64,000 nucleotides of DNA from Citrus sinensis. Lineage: Eukaryota > Streptophyta > Magnoliopsida > Sapindales > Rutaceae. Position numbers and translations under genes: made by a program. Each line of letters starts with the position of its first letter. The stretch's first letter is position 1. The notes beneath the pieces are model-generated. The model had not been told where the DNA came from. It saw only the letters and a program-made list of their open reading frames with translations, and did not search any database. Location: positions 5,394,001-5,458,000 of the forward strand of contig NC_068563.1 of NCBI RefSeq assembly GCF_022201045.2, read 5' to 3'. This document shows, piece by piece, positions 22,523 through 35,610 of this stretch.

Positions 22523-23703
22523 TACTATGGACGAACAAGAATACAGATTCTCCTTTTGTATGTATGTGAGTTTTAATTTGTTTTGAAGGTGATGCTAGTA
22601 AAAACTATAACTTCTAAAAGCCATGATACGATTGAATGCATGTTTAATTTGTCAGAGACACAAATGCGAGAGCAAGAGAGAACAAATAACAAATTAAACA
22701 ACAAACGGGAAACTTGCTATCAATTTGCAACCTTTTATAAACAACTACTAGTTTCCATTTTAGCTTAGGAAAAAGAAGCATTACTTCACTAGAGTTCTCC
22801 CAATTATCAGGAAGTTTCCTAATCCAACATGGACTAGGTATTTTTTTTAACAAATTATTATTATTTTTTTGGGGTTTAAATCTAATAATTCAAAAGTGGA
22901 GTTAACTAAAATAAAAATTACTAATTCATAAACCTTAGAGCATAATCCTGTTGAACCTATTAACTTATTTATATTTTGGTTTGTCTCTCAGTCATCCCAT
23001 GAGCAAATTCGACCCGGCCAAAACACAACCATGTAATCTTTCGCTGGTGAAATCCACATCAATTTGTCATATTGTTCTTGCGATAAAACAGAAAATCAGA
23101 TTAGGGTTTTCAATCTTTAAGAAATTATGTCAAATGGACTAGAAATTGATTAGAAATAAATATTTCCACCTCAACCAATTTACTTTTAAAACTGATAAGC
23201 GTCATTCTTTAAAATGAAGAGCAACCAAAAGTTATATTCGCACGAACCAAAGTGGCATAAAAGGCTACACTCACAGAGATCCATTTCCCCATTCAGGTAA
23301 GCTAAAAACTGCAATTTCTTGTCACAAGCATTGTACAATACAAATAGTGTTTCCATGCTATCTTCCAGTAAACCATGTGGGATGACAAAGGCTTTTGACA
23401 ACATTACACTAACTAATAAACGAATGAAAAATTTCCCATAAAATCTTTGTTATAATGGGTCATGCAATTACATTGCCAACAATCTTGGAATCTTCATAAC
23501 ATGAGCGTAAACATTAAAGTTTCAATTCTGCAACATTTTAGCAATCCCGCACTATTGAACTTTATGTCTACTATAAGCTTCATTCATAATAACCAAGTGC
23601 ATGTCCCTTGAAAGGAAAAAATTCAATTATAATATCTTCCCATAACCTATTTTTTTATCCCCATCCAGTCCTTTTTCTACTGGCTCTGTGAATAAGTTCT
23701 GCT
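22523..23703. other. Intergenic spacer between the kinase and RER1 genes
   Basis: AT-rich with no convincing gene. The RER1 3' UTR should occupy part of the right side and the kinase promoter the left side. Confidence 0.5.
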
Positions 23704-25633
23704 TCAGTCCCCACGGGAGCCACCGCCACTTGATGAAGGTTTCTTACCACCATACTTCTGTCAAAGAACCAAAAATCTGTTAACTTCAGAGCACTGGTGA
23801 TAAAAAGATATGTGGCCACCATATTCAAGTGCTTAGTGCTTACCTGTTTTCCAATGTTGAACGGGATATATCTGTATTTGATCATGTGTGCGATTTGGCG
23901 TCTCATTGTAAGAACAAACAGAACAATCCAGTAACAAAGTAATATGGGCCAAAACACAGGAACATCAAACACAGAAAAGAATGTCATTACAAAAGCTATG
24001 CAGAAAGCCTTGGTCATGGAGTACCTGAAACCACAGCATAAGGAAAATTTTACGATCAGCAACAATAACAAGATTCTATCCCCTCTTTATCGAAGAGATT
24101 CATACATTTCAATCTAGCTAAATGACATGCTCCCAATGTCTCAAGAAATGTAAGAGTTAACAAGATATGGAATGAGAAAGGTCATCACAGAGTCACACAA
24201 GGATACCACTATAACCTAAGACCACATCAATAACCAAATCAGCAAACATACAACATAAACCCCTGCTAAAGAAGCAGGTCATCCCACAAGAATGAAGCTG
24301 GGATTCATAATTAATTTAAAAAACAGCATTCAGAAAATCAAATCATCTCAGAGTCACACAAGGATGGCACTGTAACGTAAGACTGCATCAGTAACCAAAT
24401 CAGCAACCATAGAACATAACCCCTGCTAAAGAAGCAGTTCATTCACAGAAGAATGTCACTGGGATTCATAATTAATTTATAAAACAGCACTCAGAAAATC
24501 AAACATCAGTAATACGAATGCGGGTAGTAACATTAAATGAGTAATGAAAACGGTGTGTAAAGTGCCAACACATCCATTTATTTCAAAGATAGAATGCCAG
24601 AGAAACAGAGAGAGTTTCTCCAGCATAATAACATTCAGGAGAAGAAATGAGAGCCGCAAATTAACATGCATAATAGCAAATTAAACATCTATAGACCATC
24701 ACGTATTTCAAAGATCCATGGCCAGTGGGGAGATCATCTAATCTACTAAAATTCAACATAGAAACTTTTAGGACAGGAAACAAGGCCTAGAACTTACCGT
24801 GTATTAGAGTTTATTAACCATTTGTAACATTTCAAATTAGAAAATATAAGAAAGCAAATACAGGAGATACCCTGTACAGAGACTTATGACGTGATATAAG
24901 CAGTGACTCAGGTGACATTAAGGTTGAACAGGGGTTTGTTGGGTCCAATCTTTAAGAAAGAATGCTAACTATACATAAAACTACTGTCACTATGACACAT
25001 CTGTTAGGTCCGAAATTGGAATGACAATTAAAACATCTATTAGGTCACTGACATGAAGTAGCCTTAATATTAAACAAACAATGAGGTTCGATACATCCCA
25101 ACTATTCATGGCTTCCTCACATCACAGCAAAAGCCCCAAATAAACTAGGCAACCTATAGATTAATTAACAAGAGAACAAGCATTGCCAGATCGGCTATAA
25201 AATATTCGAACCAAAATGCTACAGAATTTTCCAAGATATGCAAAACACTAACATTATAAGCATTCATGAGACATTTCTGTTACCAAAATTTAAACTCTGG
25301 GAGTCGGCGAATAAAAGGCTTGAATTCATCAGAACCCTTTGTCGGCAACAAAGGCCCATCAGCGACTTCGATTTCAGGATCAACCAGAGGCGACAAAAAC
25401 CCAATAAGCAAATTCAGGAGATAGATCCCAAGACCATAGGATATGATGTAGAATCCTTGCACATAAAAAACCCGCAAACAGTAGATTGCCAAAATTACAA
25501 GGGTTCCAATCCACCTATAAACTGCATGTGGAGTAGTCTTGTCCAGGTAATACTGATATAGCCTCCAAGCATCATGTCCCCATTGTGATACAGGGGATGC
25601 CGCCGAGGCAGTGTCGCCTCCAATTCCTTCCAT
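23704..25633 (-). CDS. RER1: RER1-family ER retrieval receptor (3 coding exons, 194 aa)
   Basis: Coding exons are 25633-25284, 24024-23844 and 23757-23704 and give 194 aa, the normal length of plant RER1 proteins. RER1 is a Golgi protein with four membrane segments that recognises polar residues in membrane domains of escaped ER proteins and returns them in COPI vesicles. Seen here are the W(G/R)..[11 protein letters not shown] start of the domain, hydrophobic stretches at about residues 43-62, 63-85, 120-145 and 145-160, the conserved EFKFWYSMTKAF junction, YIPF, and a Lys-rich C-terminal tail ([10 protein letters not shown]). The start codon is the first ATG after the 5'-UTR intron. Confidence 0.94.
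24187..24507. repeat. Tandem duplication (about 162 bp) in RER1 intron 1
   Basis: Two adjacent copies begin CAGAGTCACACAAGGAT and run to AGAAAATCAAA. The first ends near 24345 and the second near 24507. They differ by scattered substitutions and one small indel. Non-coding. Confidence 0.85.
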
Positions 25634-25654
25634 TCAATCTAAGTATGAAAAGTC

Positions 25655-26482
25655 CTGCAAATATATAGCACAGTCCAATCTAATTACATATTCGTAAGCA
25701 TAGAGATCACCAGATATAACAGATGCATAAATGTAACTGAATGAATAGCAGTGCTTCTTAAAAACTTCAATGACAACCCTAGTGACTACAATAGCTTCAA
25801 GTCTAATCCCAATTTAAGCATTAATGATGAACACCTCTGCACTACTAACGCTAATTGCCGCCATGGTTATTCATTCAATGCAAGCTTCAAATCAGAGATC
25901 CAGATACGGATTTATGATAGCATCACATATTAACACTCATGAACACCTGCCCAAATCTCACAAGTAAATACACCAAATACCTAATTACTTAAAGAAACCC
26001 ATAAATAATAATCATAATAAAAAGCCCATGAAAACAAAAACCTCTTAAATTTAACAAAGTGGGGAAAAAAAGGGGAAAAATTACAAAGACTTACTTAAAA
26101 TGCAATTCATTAGCCGTATTCCTCTATATATTTCCATCAACCAAAGATCCAAAGAAATACCCAAAACAAAACAAAAAAAAAAAACGAAAACCCACCTAAA
26201 AGAAAGATGCAAGATTCTATCTTTTCATTTTCCCAAGCTTTCTCGCCCACCAAACAGAAGCGAGGGTTTTTCTTTTGATTCTTTCTTTGACAGCTAATTT
26301 ACTTCGAAGATAAAAAGGGAACTTCAACCACAGATCTAAACGAAACAAACCCAGACAGCAAATCACAAATCCCAAATTCACGGCGCATTAATTAATAAAA
26401 ACAAATAAATAATTGAAGATTAAAAGAATAGATATCAAATTAAATGAGGAAAGATTGATGAAAGAAGAGTAAAGGAACTGAC
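25655..26482 (-). other. 5'-UTR intron of RER1
   Basis: A donor CAAG|GTCAGT at 26483/26482 and an acceptor TTTGCAG|GAC at 25655/25654 frame an 828-bp intron ahead of the RER1 start codon. Leader introns are common in plant housekeeping genes. The transcript start is probably shortly above 26500. Confidence 0.6.
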
Positions 26483-26499
26483 CTTGAAACGAGTCTTTC

Positions 26500-27600
26500 G
26501 ATGTTCACGTAAAAGGACTCAAATTGATTTGAGGGAAGCGAATTGAAATGCGACCAGATCTTGTAAGAGATTAAAGAAGAGTGTTTTTGTTTTTTTTTTT
26601 TCTTTTCGTTTTCATTTTTTATATTTTTTTCATTTTTTTTTTTTTGGTTTTACATTTTTTTAATTATTAGAATTTTAGAGGTTTTTTTAATGTTACCCAA
26701 TAGTGACGCGATTGAAAAGTCGTTGAAAGACGGAGTTATCAGCACGTGCCTGTATCAGACGACCGAATATTATTTCAAAGATGCTCTCGTTAACATAATC
26801 CCTGTATTTTACATATTTTCGAAAAAGGATATTTTTCATACAATTGTATTACTTAGGTCCTTCCAGAATTCAGATCAATTATTGACTGGGTTATGGCCTT
26901 ATGGGTACTACTCATCATTCTTGAATCTTGAGACTAGTATTCAAGCAATCTCTCCTGTATTTTTACAGATTAATTTTTTTTTCAAATATTTGAAAATAAA
27001 TCTAACCTTTTTAAGTTTAGATATTCATATTACATCATTACATAATTAGTTTACGATGTTTTGATAGATTTCTCATTATAATATAACTTAAAAAATAATA
27101 GGTGTTAATCTTAAAAATCAGGAGCACCTAACTTAGTACTAAAAGATATTTTAGTAGTTTCAACAGGATCAGATAATCATTTGAAACTAATAAATAAAAA
27201 CTTCTTACTTGAGAAATTTAAAATTTAAGGACAAATATGTTATATTCTAAATTTAAACTTATATTTGTAAGGGATAAATTTATTTGAAAAATATATATTT
27301 CAAATGATATGTTTTTTTTTTTTCATTTGATTTTTAAAAATTTGTAATTAATTAATGTTATTTTAGTAATCGATGAATTTATCCATAAACATGAAGAAAC
27401 TATTGATTAGGTTTGTCATTATGCCGTTCCAATTTTGGACTGGCCTGAAATAAAACTAAGCAAGATAACAAATTGAAGATTTATGTAATAAAAGTTATTT
27501 AACTTTACATTATCCATTGCTTCATTTCATTACATCATTATTTGTTCGGTAGATTTAAATCTAACGAATAAACTGTTGACCAAAAGCAAAAGAGTAACCA
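26500..27600. other. Spacer with poly-T runs
   Basis: It contains long T-rich stretches at 26586-26660 and AT-rich sequence. The RER1 promoter should lie at its left side. No gene was recognised; an open frame at 26690-27049 has no family features. Confidence 0.5.
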
Positions 27601-27604
27601 AAAA

Positions 27605-28495
27605 GAACCCAGGCCGTGGAATTTTCAAGATTTGATTTGCATCCTCCTCACGAAAAGCATTGGAGGATCAGCTGGTCTCGAAGCTTAATGACTTGCCTTC
27701 TAGTTTTAGCAATAATACAGGGTAGTGGAAGAAGTATTCTTGGAATTTGTCTAAAAAAAAGAATTAAAATATTTTATTGGAGAGCCTTTTACAATATTCT
27801 ATCCACCTATTCAAATTCGCATTAAAAGGAAAATTCAAGTTGCTCCTTCACGCCCTTATTGTGGTGGTTTTGCTTATGAGGATAATTATCATGCTTTGGT
27901 AGGGTATATATAACCAAGTGAAGAAGGTATGGAAGCTGACGAGATTTTAATATTCCAGTATAAAGATTACAATGCCATTGGAGATTTCCAACTTTTCCGT
28001 TCTATAGCATCTATTTTCACAAAAGATGAGTTTGTTGGTCAATTTGGCTATTTAGGAATCGTATGATTCATAGTAATGCTACCAGTAAGCCTCAAGAAGT
28101 TGTCATTAGAGCTAAGAATATAGTGAATTCATTTAGAGTGGGCACTCTGCAAGGTAGAACCAACGACAGTATTAAGCCTATTAATCCTAGTAATTCTATT
28201 TGCAAGATGTTTTTTTTTTTTCTCGAGATGTGGAGTTTGTGGAAGCTATTGTTGTGCAAAAAGGAGTTCAATTTGCCAAGGACATTGGGCTGGTCGAGCT
28301 ATAATTGAGTCAGATTCTTTTAATGTGGTTAATTTCATTAATAACAAAATTGCAAGCAGGTGTGAAGTGGAGTTGTTAATATCTGAAATTCAAAAAGTCT
28401 TGTCTTCTTCTAAGAGCTCTTTTACTCCACGATCTTGCAATGAAGCTGTACATCATCTAGCCTAATCGATTCTATGTAATTCTATCGAGAAAGCT
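27605..28495 (+). pseudogene. LINE-derived relic: zinc-binding RT segment and RNase H-like domain
   Basis: In shifting frames one reads a zf-RVT-like part (KIFYWRAFYNILST, then YCGGFAYEDNYHALVG, 27765-27900) and an RNase H-like RVT_3 part (IIESDSFNVVNFINNK ... PRSCNEAVHHLA, about 28300-28465). Frameshifts and stops break it, and a T-run sits inside at 28209-28221. These domains occur together at the 3' end of plant LINEs and of LINE-derived host genes. It is not functional. Confidence 0.75.
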
Positions 28496-28678
28496 TAAAT
28501 AGAAGAAGTTCTAAGTGAGATTTATGCTTATGTAGATAAAGACAAATATACGTAACATTTTTAGTCAATGAAGTTTTAGTCCCCCCCCCCCCCAAAACAA
28601 AAAAGGACCCTGGCACAATAAGCCTTCTTTTTTAAATCCACTTACTAAGTTACTAGAATATTTATACATTCTGATTAA

Positions 28679-29240
28679 TGTTAAAAATTGTATGTTTGTT
28701 AAGGGGTAAAAATGTTATTTTGTGCTATTATTGTGTAACATATTGTGAATTTCTAATTATTTTTTTAAGTATTTGATTTTGTATATTTTTGTGTGTTTAT
28801 TAGGTAAAAATAATAATTTTATGCAATTTGAGACTCCAAACAAATGTACAGATGTCAAATTTGGATTCCGAAAGTCCGAGAAATTTTTACGTTTTTACCA
28901 CGGTAAATGTGGTAATTGTAAAATTATAAGTTTTTATCATGTTAGGTATGGTAATTGTTAGTGGAATGTGTTGGATGTGCTTGAATGAATTAAGTTAGGT
29001 TTATGTTTTATTAGTGGGACAAATGTAAGGTTAAGATGTAATTAGATTTATTTATTTGTGTGATGTGGATTTACCATGTATTAGTATAAATAGAGGGGGG
29101 GAACTCACATCTTCACACATTCTCTTCTCTTCTTTCCCCCCAAATTCTTCTTCACATCTCTCTTTGTAATATATTTTCAATAAATAAAATTAGTTTTATT
29201 TTAATTTTCAAATTCTATTTTTTAATTATGTGTTTTTCAA
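28679..29240 (+). mobile_element. LTR-like repeat with promoter and poly-A motifs
   Basis: The segment starts TGTTAAAAATTGTATGTTTG and contains TATAAATAGAGG (about 29085), a pyrimidine-rich start region and AATAAAT near 29185, the layout of a plant LTR. The first 170 bp match, in inverted orientation, 40590-40790. No second LTR or internal coding region was found, so it could be a solo LTR. The right border is uncertain. Confidence 0.5.
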
Positions 29241-29785
29241 TTTTAATAATTTTCTTTATTTAAAAAATGTTTAACTAAATATTCATAATTAGGGGCAGGT
29301 GAAACTCTTAGTAAAAAATATGATTTAATCAAATTCTATTTTTAATTGTACAAATTGAATTATTTTCTATTTAATTTTATCCATATTTTAATTTTTGAAA
29401 TTTTGGTTTATTATAAACAAATATGGGAGTTTGGCACAATGAATTCTTAATATCTTAGTGTAAAGTATGAAAAAATGGTATTTTGATTTATTGTAGACAA
29501 ATTAAGTTTTGGCACATTTAGTTCTTAATCCATAATAAAATTAATGGAAAAATTATTCTAATTTATACAATTAATCTTTTGGAAAATAAAATAAAAAGAA
29601 TTTGTTAAATTGAATTTATTACTAGGAGTGGATCCATAACCCTAACTAATTCAATTTCATAGTTTTTCTTGAACTAAACTGCATATTTTTATTTTTTTGA
29701 TAAATTTAAATAAACAAATTAAATCATTTCTCTGTGAATCAACTTCAAACTCACCGAGTTATAATATAACAAGACACTCTTATAT

Positions 29786-29996
29786 TTGGAAATTAAAAAT
29801 CACTTTTAAGTCGTCTCAATCACAATTTTGGGTATTTACCTAATCTTGTTAGGTATAGGTGCTTTTCTTCTAGTATTCAAGGCTCTTTATTTGGAAGTTA
29901 AAAATCACTTTTAAGTCGTCTCAACCACAATTTTGGGTATTCACCTAATCTTGTTAGATATAGGTGTTTTTCTTCTAGTATTCAAGGCTCTTTATT
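29786..29996. repeat. Tandem duplication with a 105-bp period
   Basis: Two copies of a unit beginning TTGGAA(A/G)TTAAAAATCACT and ending TATTCAAGGCTCTTTAT lie head to tail, with only a few differences, so the duplication is fairly recent. Confidence 0.9.
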
Positions 29997-30636
29997 TTCG
30001 GGGCGTGTATGATACATGGGCTCCGAGAGGGGGGGGGGAGATGTAAGAAAAATTACCAACTTGACCCTTAGCCCAAGTGTTATTTTTGGTTATTTACTAG
30101 AATCCTTCTTTGGAGGAGAGGGGTGGATTGTTAGTATGGATGATTCTTTGGCAATTAAAATAGACAATTTTTTTAATGAATTAGCCCCTACCAAACTTAG
30201 TTTTTTTAGACTTTGACCCCTAAATAATTATTTTTATACTACTTGGTCCTCTTTAAATTTTAAAATTTTGGCTTCGCCACTACTTGAGATAGTTATTCGT
30301 GGTGAGTATCCATGGCTCTCTTTCTAACTTGATAGGATTTTTGGAGTCTTAAAGTTGTGCTTCAAGCTAAGTGATTAATAAAGTTACATCTTTATTGTTT
30401 AAAAGCATGTATATGAGTCATAAGATCAATTTTTTAAAATTATTTTGGGGGTTTCAGGTGAGTCAAGTTACTTTCATATATTTAAGAGTTCTTATATTCC
30501 AAGGAATTCCTAAAAAGCAGCAGTTGTGGGTATTGTTAATAGAGTTAGAGGGAAGCTAGAACGCTAGATATGAAAGTTACTTTCTATTGCTGGTCGAGTT
30601 TAACTTGTATAGTCTATTATCCTAGCCATGTAACTG

Positions 30637-30945
30637 TATTACAACTTCCTGGTTTCAAACATAAATAAAAATAATTAAAAGAAAGATTAGAAAAGGAATT
30701 GACTCTTTAAGGGGGTCAAAGCCTCCCAAGACAACAATATGCTGCCAAATTTTTATATTTTTATTTACTCTCTTATTCACTATCAAGCAAGCTTTATATA
30801 ATAATTGTGCCATCAGATTACAAGCTATGAAAAGAGGAATAAAAACCAAAATGCAAAACAAACTTGAACGTTAAAAAGAATTAAAAAAGAAATAAAAGCG
30901 ATCCAATTGTAACTGCTTGGACTAAGTCAAAGGCAAGTCATAACA
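30637..30945 (-). repeat. 3' LTR (left LTR)
   Basis: It aligns over its whole length with 35312-35610 and ends TCATAACA. Its outer end is mutated to TATT where the other LTR has TGTT. A polypurine tract, read on the minus strand as AAGGGGGGGAAGAAC, adjoins it at 30946-30960. Confidence 0.92.
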
Positions 30946-33900
30946 GTTCTTCCCCCCCTTAATTTACACCCTTGTCCTCAAGGGTGAAATCAGGATACCA
31001 TTCTTGAATTATTTCACGTTCTTCCCAGGTTGTATCAGCTGGAGAAAGACTTCAATAAATTAAGATTTCATTCTTTCCCTTTCTCAATCTTAAACCCAAA
31101 ACAGCTTGAGGGAATAACTTAGTTGAATCATGATCTTCTTGAGCTGGTAGCTCTCTCAAAACTATGTGATTATCTCCAATTTGATTCTTAAGTACAGAAA
31201 CATGAAATATTGAATACAGTCTAGAAGTAATAGGCAAGTCCAATTTGTAAGCAACTTTTCCAATCTTGTCAAGGACTTTAAAAGGACCTTAATATCGAGG
31301 AGAAAGCTTGAAATTCTTTCATATAACTAATGACATTTATTTATATAGCCTCAGCATGAGGAAAACCCAACCTCTAATAGAAAATTCACTTTCTTGATGA
31401 TAGGAATCATAAGCCTTTTTCATCCTCACTTGTGGTCGCAAAATTCCTTCACAAACCTCTTTCAGTACTTGATCACGAGCAATCAACTCACGTTCTACAG
31501 GTTCTACTTTTGTTGTTCTTGGGACATAGTATAAAAGCTTTGATGGATCTCGGCTATACACAACTTTAAAGACAATATTCTTAATGACAAAATGCCAACT
31601 TGTGTTATAGCAAAACTCTGCCCAAGAAAGCCACTTCAACCATTCTTTAGGCCTTGAACTTGTGAAACATCTCAAACACATTTCCAAAGTTCTATTAATA
31701 ACCTCACTTTGCCTCTCGAATTGTGGATGATAGCTAAAGTTGAATGATGTCCCATTTAAGCAAAATAATTCTCTCCAAAAGGCACTAGTGAATGTAGGGT
31801 ATCGATCATAAACAATTGATTTAGGGAGGCCATGCAATTTGAAAATATTGTCAAAGAATAATCTAGCTACCCTAATAGCAGTATAAGGATATGAGAGTGG
31901 AATGAAGTGTGCATATTTAGAGAGCCTATCAACCTTAATAAGAATAGTTGTCTTACCTCTAGGCAATGGCACACCTTTACTAAAATCCATGGAAATGTCT
32001 TCCCAAATCTGTTGGGGAATTGGTAATAGCTGCAATAATCCAGTTGGCTTAGTTAGCTCTGTTTTGTGACATTGGCATATATCGCATCGATGAATGCACT
32101 CCTTAATTTGCTTCTTCATTCCTTTCCAAAAGAAATTTGCTTAATTCTTTGAAACGTCTTTACGTAGCCTTAATAGGTGCTGCCATAAAATTATTGGATG
32201 ATGTCGTTTCTAAGAGTGGATGAACTTGGCAAGTATACATGTTCTTTATATAAAATCAATCCATCTGCCAACTTCTAACGGCCAAGGGCTTTATTTGGCT
32301 GAATTTTCTCAGTTAATTCCTTTATAGCAAAGCCTGATTCCAATGCTTCCTTGATGGCATCTACCTAATGACGGATGGACTGTGAAAAGGTAAGCAAAGA
32401 ACCATCAGATTGTTCCATTTTGACAAAGCATCAGCAACAACGTTGTCACCTCATTTCTTGTATTCAATTTCGAAGTCGAAACCCACGAGCTTGTAGAGCC
32501 ATCTTTGTTGAGTAATGGTAGTGATTTTTTGAGTCCATAAATCCTTGACGCTCCGATGGTCAGTTCGGACATAAACTTTCTCCTTAAAAGATAAGGCCAC
32601 CACTTTTGAACTGTTAGTACTAAAGCAATGATTTTTTTTTTCTCATACGTGGACAGCAAGAGACTTTTTCCATGAAGTGCATGGCTGAAATATGCAATGA
32701 GTTGATCCTGTAATAGAATTGCACTTATATCAACACCGAAGCAGCGCACTCAATTATGAAAGATTTAGAAAATTAAGAAAAGATAATATTGGTGCCTGCG
32801 TCATTACAATTTTCAGCTTCTTAAAAGTTCCTTCACTACTGTTGTCCACAAAAATGAGTCATTTTTAAGAAGTTAATGAGTGGAACCATAATTTTCTTAT
32901 AATCTTAGATGAACTTACGGTAGTACCTAGTAAGGCTAAGGAATCCTCCCAATTGCTTGATAGAATTCGGTTTTTGGCCAGGAAAGCATTGCTTCAATTT
33001 TTGATGGATTCACGGCTACTCCATATTAAGAAACAATGTGCCTAAGATAATGAACTTTTTTCTTTCCAAACTCACACTTCTCCCACTTAATGTGTAATTG
33101 ATTAATTTGCAAGAGATCAAAGACAGTTTACAAATACTCCAAGTGGTTATCCCAATTCCTAATGTAAACAAGAATATCATCAAAAAACACCAATATAAAT
33201 TTGTGCAAATAAGCCTTAAATACCTCATTCATCAAGGCCTAAAAAGTTGATGGAGCATTGGTAAGGCCGAACAACATCACTATAAATTTATAATGTCCTT
33301 TATGAGTTCAAAAGCTATCTTTTCAATATCGGCCTTATGCATTCAAACCTGATGATATCCTGAGCGCAAGTCTGTCTTAGAAATATAGCAAGCACCAACT
33401 AGCTCATCGAAAAGTTCATCAATTACCGGAATTGGAAATTCATCCTTCACTATAATGCGGTTTAATGCCCGGTAGTCAATGCATATACACCATGTTCTAT
33501 CATGTTTTTTAACTAGCAGCACTGGAAATGAATATAGACTGGTACTTGAGTTGATCATTCCAGCTTCTAATAGCTCCTTTATAATATGCTCAATTGCATT
33601 TTTTTTAAAATGAGGATAGCGGTATGGTCGTACTGATATAGGTCTGCAACCTGGAAAGAGTGGAATCTAATAATCATGTTTACGTTTGGGAGGTAAGCCT
33701 CTTGGTTCTTGCAGAACATCTTGATAGGAATCTAAAAGTTATTGGATTTGTGGGGAAATCAAATCCTTCGTGACATTCTGCTCACTTTCCTCCATACTTT
33801 ACAAAATAACTCCAGTTTGCCTTTTTTGAAGCTTAATAACTAGAGCTGTATCAAGCATCGTATTTGCTATATCATGTGAAATCACTCCTCTAACATTCAA

Positions 33901-35295
33901 TTCAAAATGCATTTGAAGCCTTTCAAAATCCCATTAGATAAGTCCCAACGGTCTCAACCATGGGGTCTCAAGTACTATATTATAACCCTCCATTAGTAAA
34001 ACAAAACAAAAAATTACAGTAAAGGGTATCTTTTGCATTTTAAAATTCATTTAAGTGCATTTTCCAGAACTCATTAATTTTTCTCCAAAGGCAACCATGA
34101 TTTCTAGCCTGTTATTGGCATTTGGGCTGAGATTTACTCGTTGTGCAACTTCAGCATTGATGGAGTTGTGAGTGCTGCCAGAGTCAATAAGAATCACCAC
34201 TGATTTTCCCTTGATGCTTCCTTGTATTCGCATTGTTTCTAGCACTTGATCTCTTGCCACGTCATGTAGTGATATTTTTGGTGTAGCATTTTCACATACA
34301 TCATCCATCTTCATCTAGACATCACAATTTTCATCATGATCTTCCCAACAAGCTTCAATATAAAAAAAAAACACACTTATGGCTCGAATTGTACTTGTCA
34401 TTACAATGAAACCATAGCTTTTTTTTTCCTCTCTGAAAGCTTTGTAGGCATTATTTTTCTTACTGTTGTTGCACTAAGTGGATTGTTATTTTGAATCCCA
34501 ATTTTTTATTACTGGTTGAATGTTCTTTGCTGAGTTGTTGTAGTCTTCTATTGAGTCAATTCACAAGCCTCATATAGCTTAGCTAACCCAATAGCCATGG
34601 TAAGTGTTGAGGGATGGTGTGCCTGAAAATCAGTGTGAATGCTGTCCTTCAATCTGATTAAGAAACAACTCACTTTACGATCTTCTTGTAGAATTCTCAC
34701 CCCTGCCAATTGTCTCTCAAACATTCCTTAATATTCCAACACTGACCCTTGTTGCCGCAACTTGATCAATTTGTTGAATTGATCTTCAAACTGATTGGGT
34801 CCAAATCTAGCTATAATCCATGCATGAAGTCCTCCAATAAAATATAAAGAAGTTATTGCTCCAGCATTTGATATCATGTCTTGTATCTTCGTTTAAGTAA
34901 AAAGAAGCTAAAGAAATTTTGTCAGATTCTAAAATTTCATAAAGCGTAAAATACCTTTCTATTATACATAACCATGGCGTTGGATCGTTGGTGCAGTCAT
35001 ATTTTGGAAAATCCAGCTTCATAGTTTTAAGAATGAAAGTATTCAAATAACCTCTAGCTCTTGGAGGAGTGGCATGACTCATTCGATCCTGATGGCGGAT
35101 AACAGAAGTTTCACCAATTTCTGGATATTTATTGGAAACTTTCTAACTTATCCTCTCCATTTGTTTAGAGAGTTGAGTCAAGATTTGCATTTGAGTGGCA
35201 AACTTAACCTACTGTGTTGATAACTCTTATTATCCTAGTGATAAAGAAGTCAAGGTTTCTTAATTTTTCTTCACTCGTTCCTCTATTGTGACCAG

Positions 35296-35307
35296 GCTCT
35301 GATACCA
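35296..35307 (-). other. Primer binding site of the LTR retrotransposon
   Basis: On the minus strand TGGTATCAGAGC lies 4 bases inside the 5' LTR. It is complementary to the 3' end of initiator methionine tRNA, the usual primer of plant LTR elements. Confidence 0.93.
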
Positions 35308-35311
35308 AAGA

Positions 35312-35610
35312 TGTTACAACTTCTTGGTTTCAAACGTAAATAAAAATAATTAAAAAGAAAATGAATTGATCTTTGAGAGGTCAAAGCCTCTCAAGACAAT
35401 AATATGCTGCCAAATTTTTATGTTCTTATTCACTCCCTTATTCACTACCAAGCAAGCTTTATATAATAGTTGTGCCATCAGATTACAAACCATAAAAAAA
35501 GGAACAAAAAGCAAAATGCAAAACAAACTTAAACGTTAAAGAGAACTAAAAGAGAAATAAAAGGGATCCAATTGTAATTGCTTGGACTACGTCAAAAACA
35601 AGTCATAACA
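35312..35610 (-). repeat. 5' LTR (right LTR)
   Basis: It runs from TGTTACAACTTCTTGG to AAGTCATAACA and matches the left LTR with scattered substitutions and small indels, which points to an old insertion. Confidence 0.92.

Larger units (their letters stand above)
30637..35610 (-). mobile_element. Ty3/gypsy LTR retrotransposon (about 5.0 kb), degenerate
   Basis: LTRs of 309 and 299 bp flank minus-strand remnants in the order gag (about 35080-34740), aspartic protease (DSGSTHN near 34180), reverse transcriptase (about 33560-33100, IDYRALN), RNase H (about 32750-32400), integrase (32119-31337, with a conserved core VDRLSKYAHFIPL) and a C-terminal FHVSVLKN segment. Integrase after RNase H marks Ty3/gypsy. 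Small size and short LTRs fit the Reina chromovirus group, but no chromodomain was confirmed. Flanks AACTG (30632-30636) and AACTC (35611-35615) are a 5-bp target duplication with one mismatch. Many stops and frame breaks make it inactive. Confidence 0.9.
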
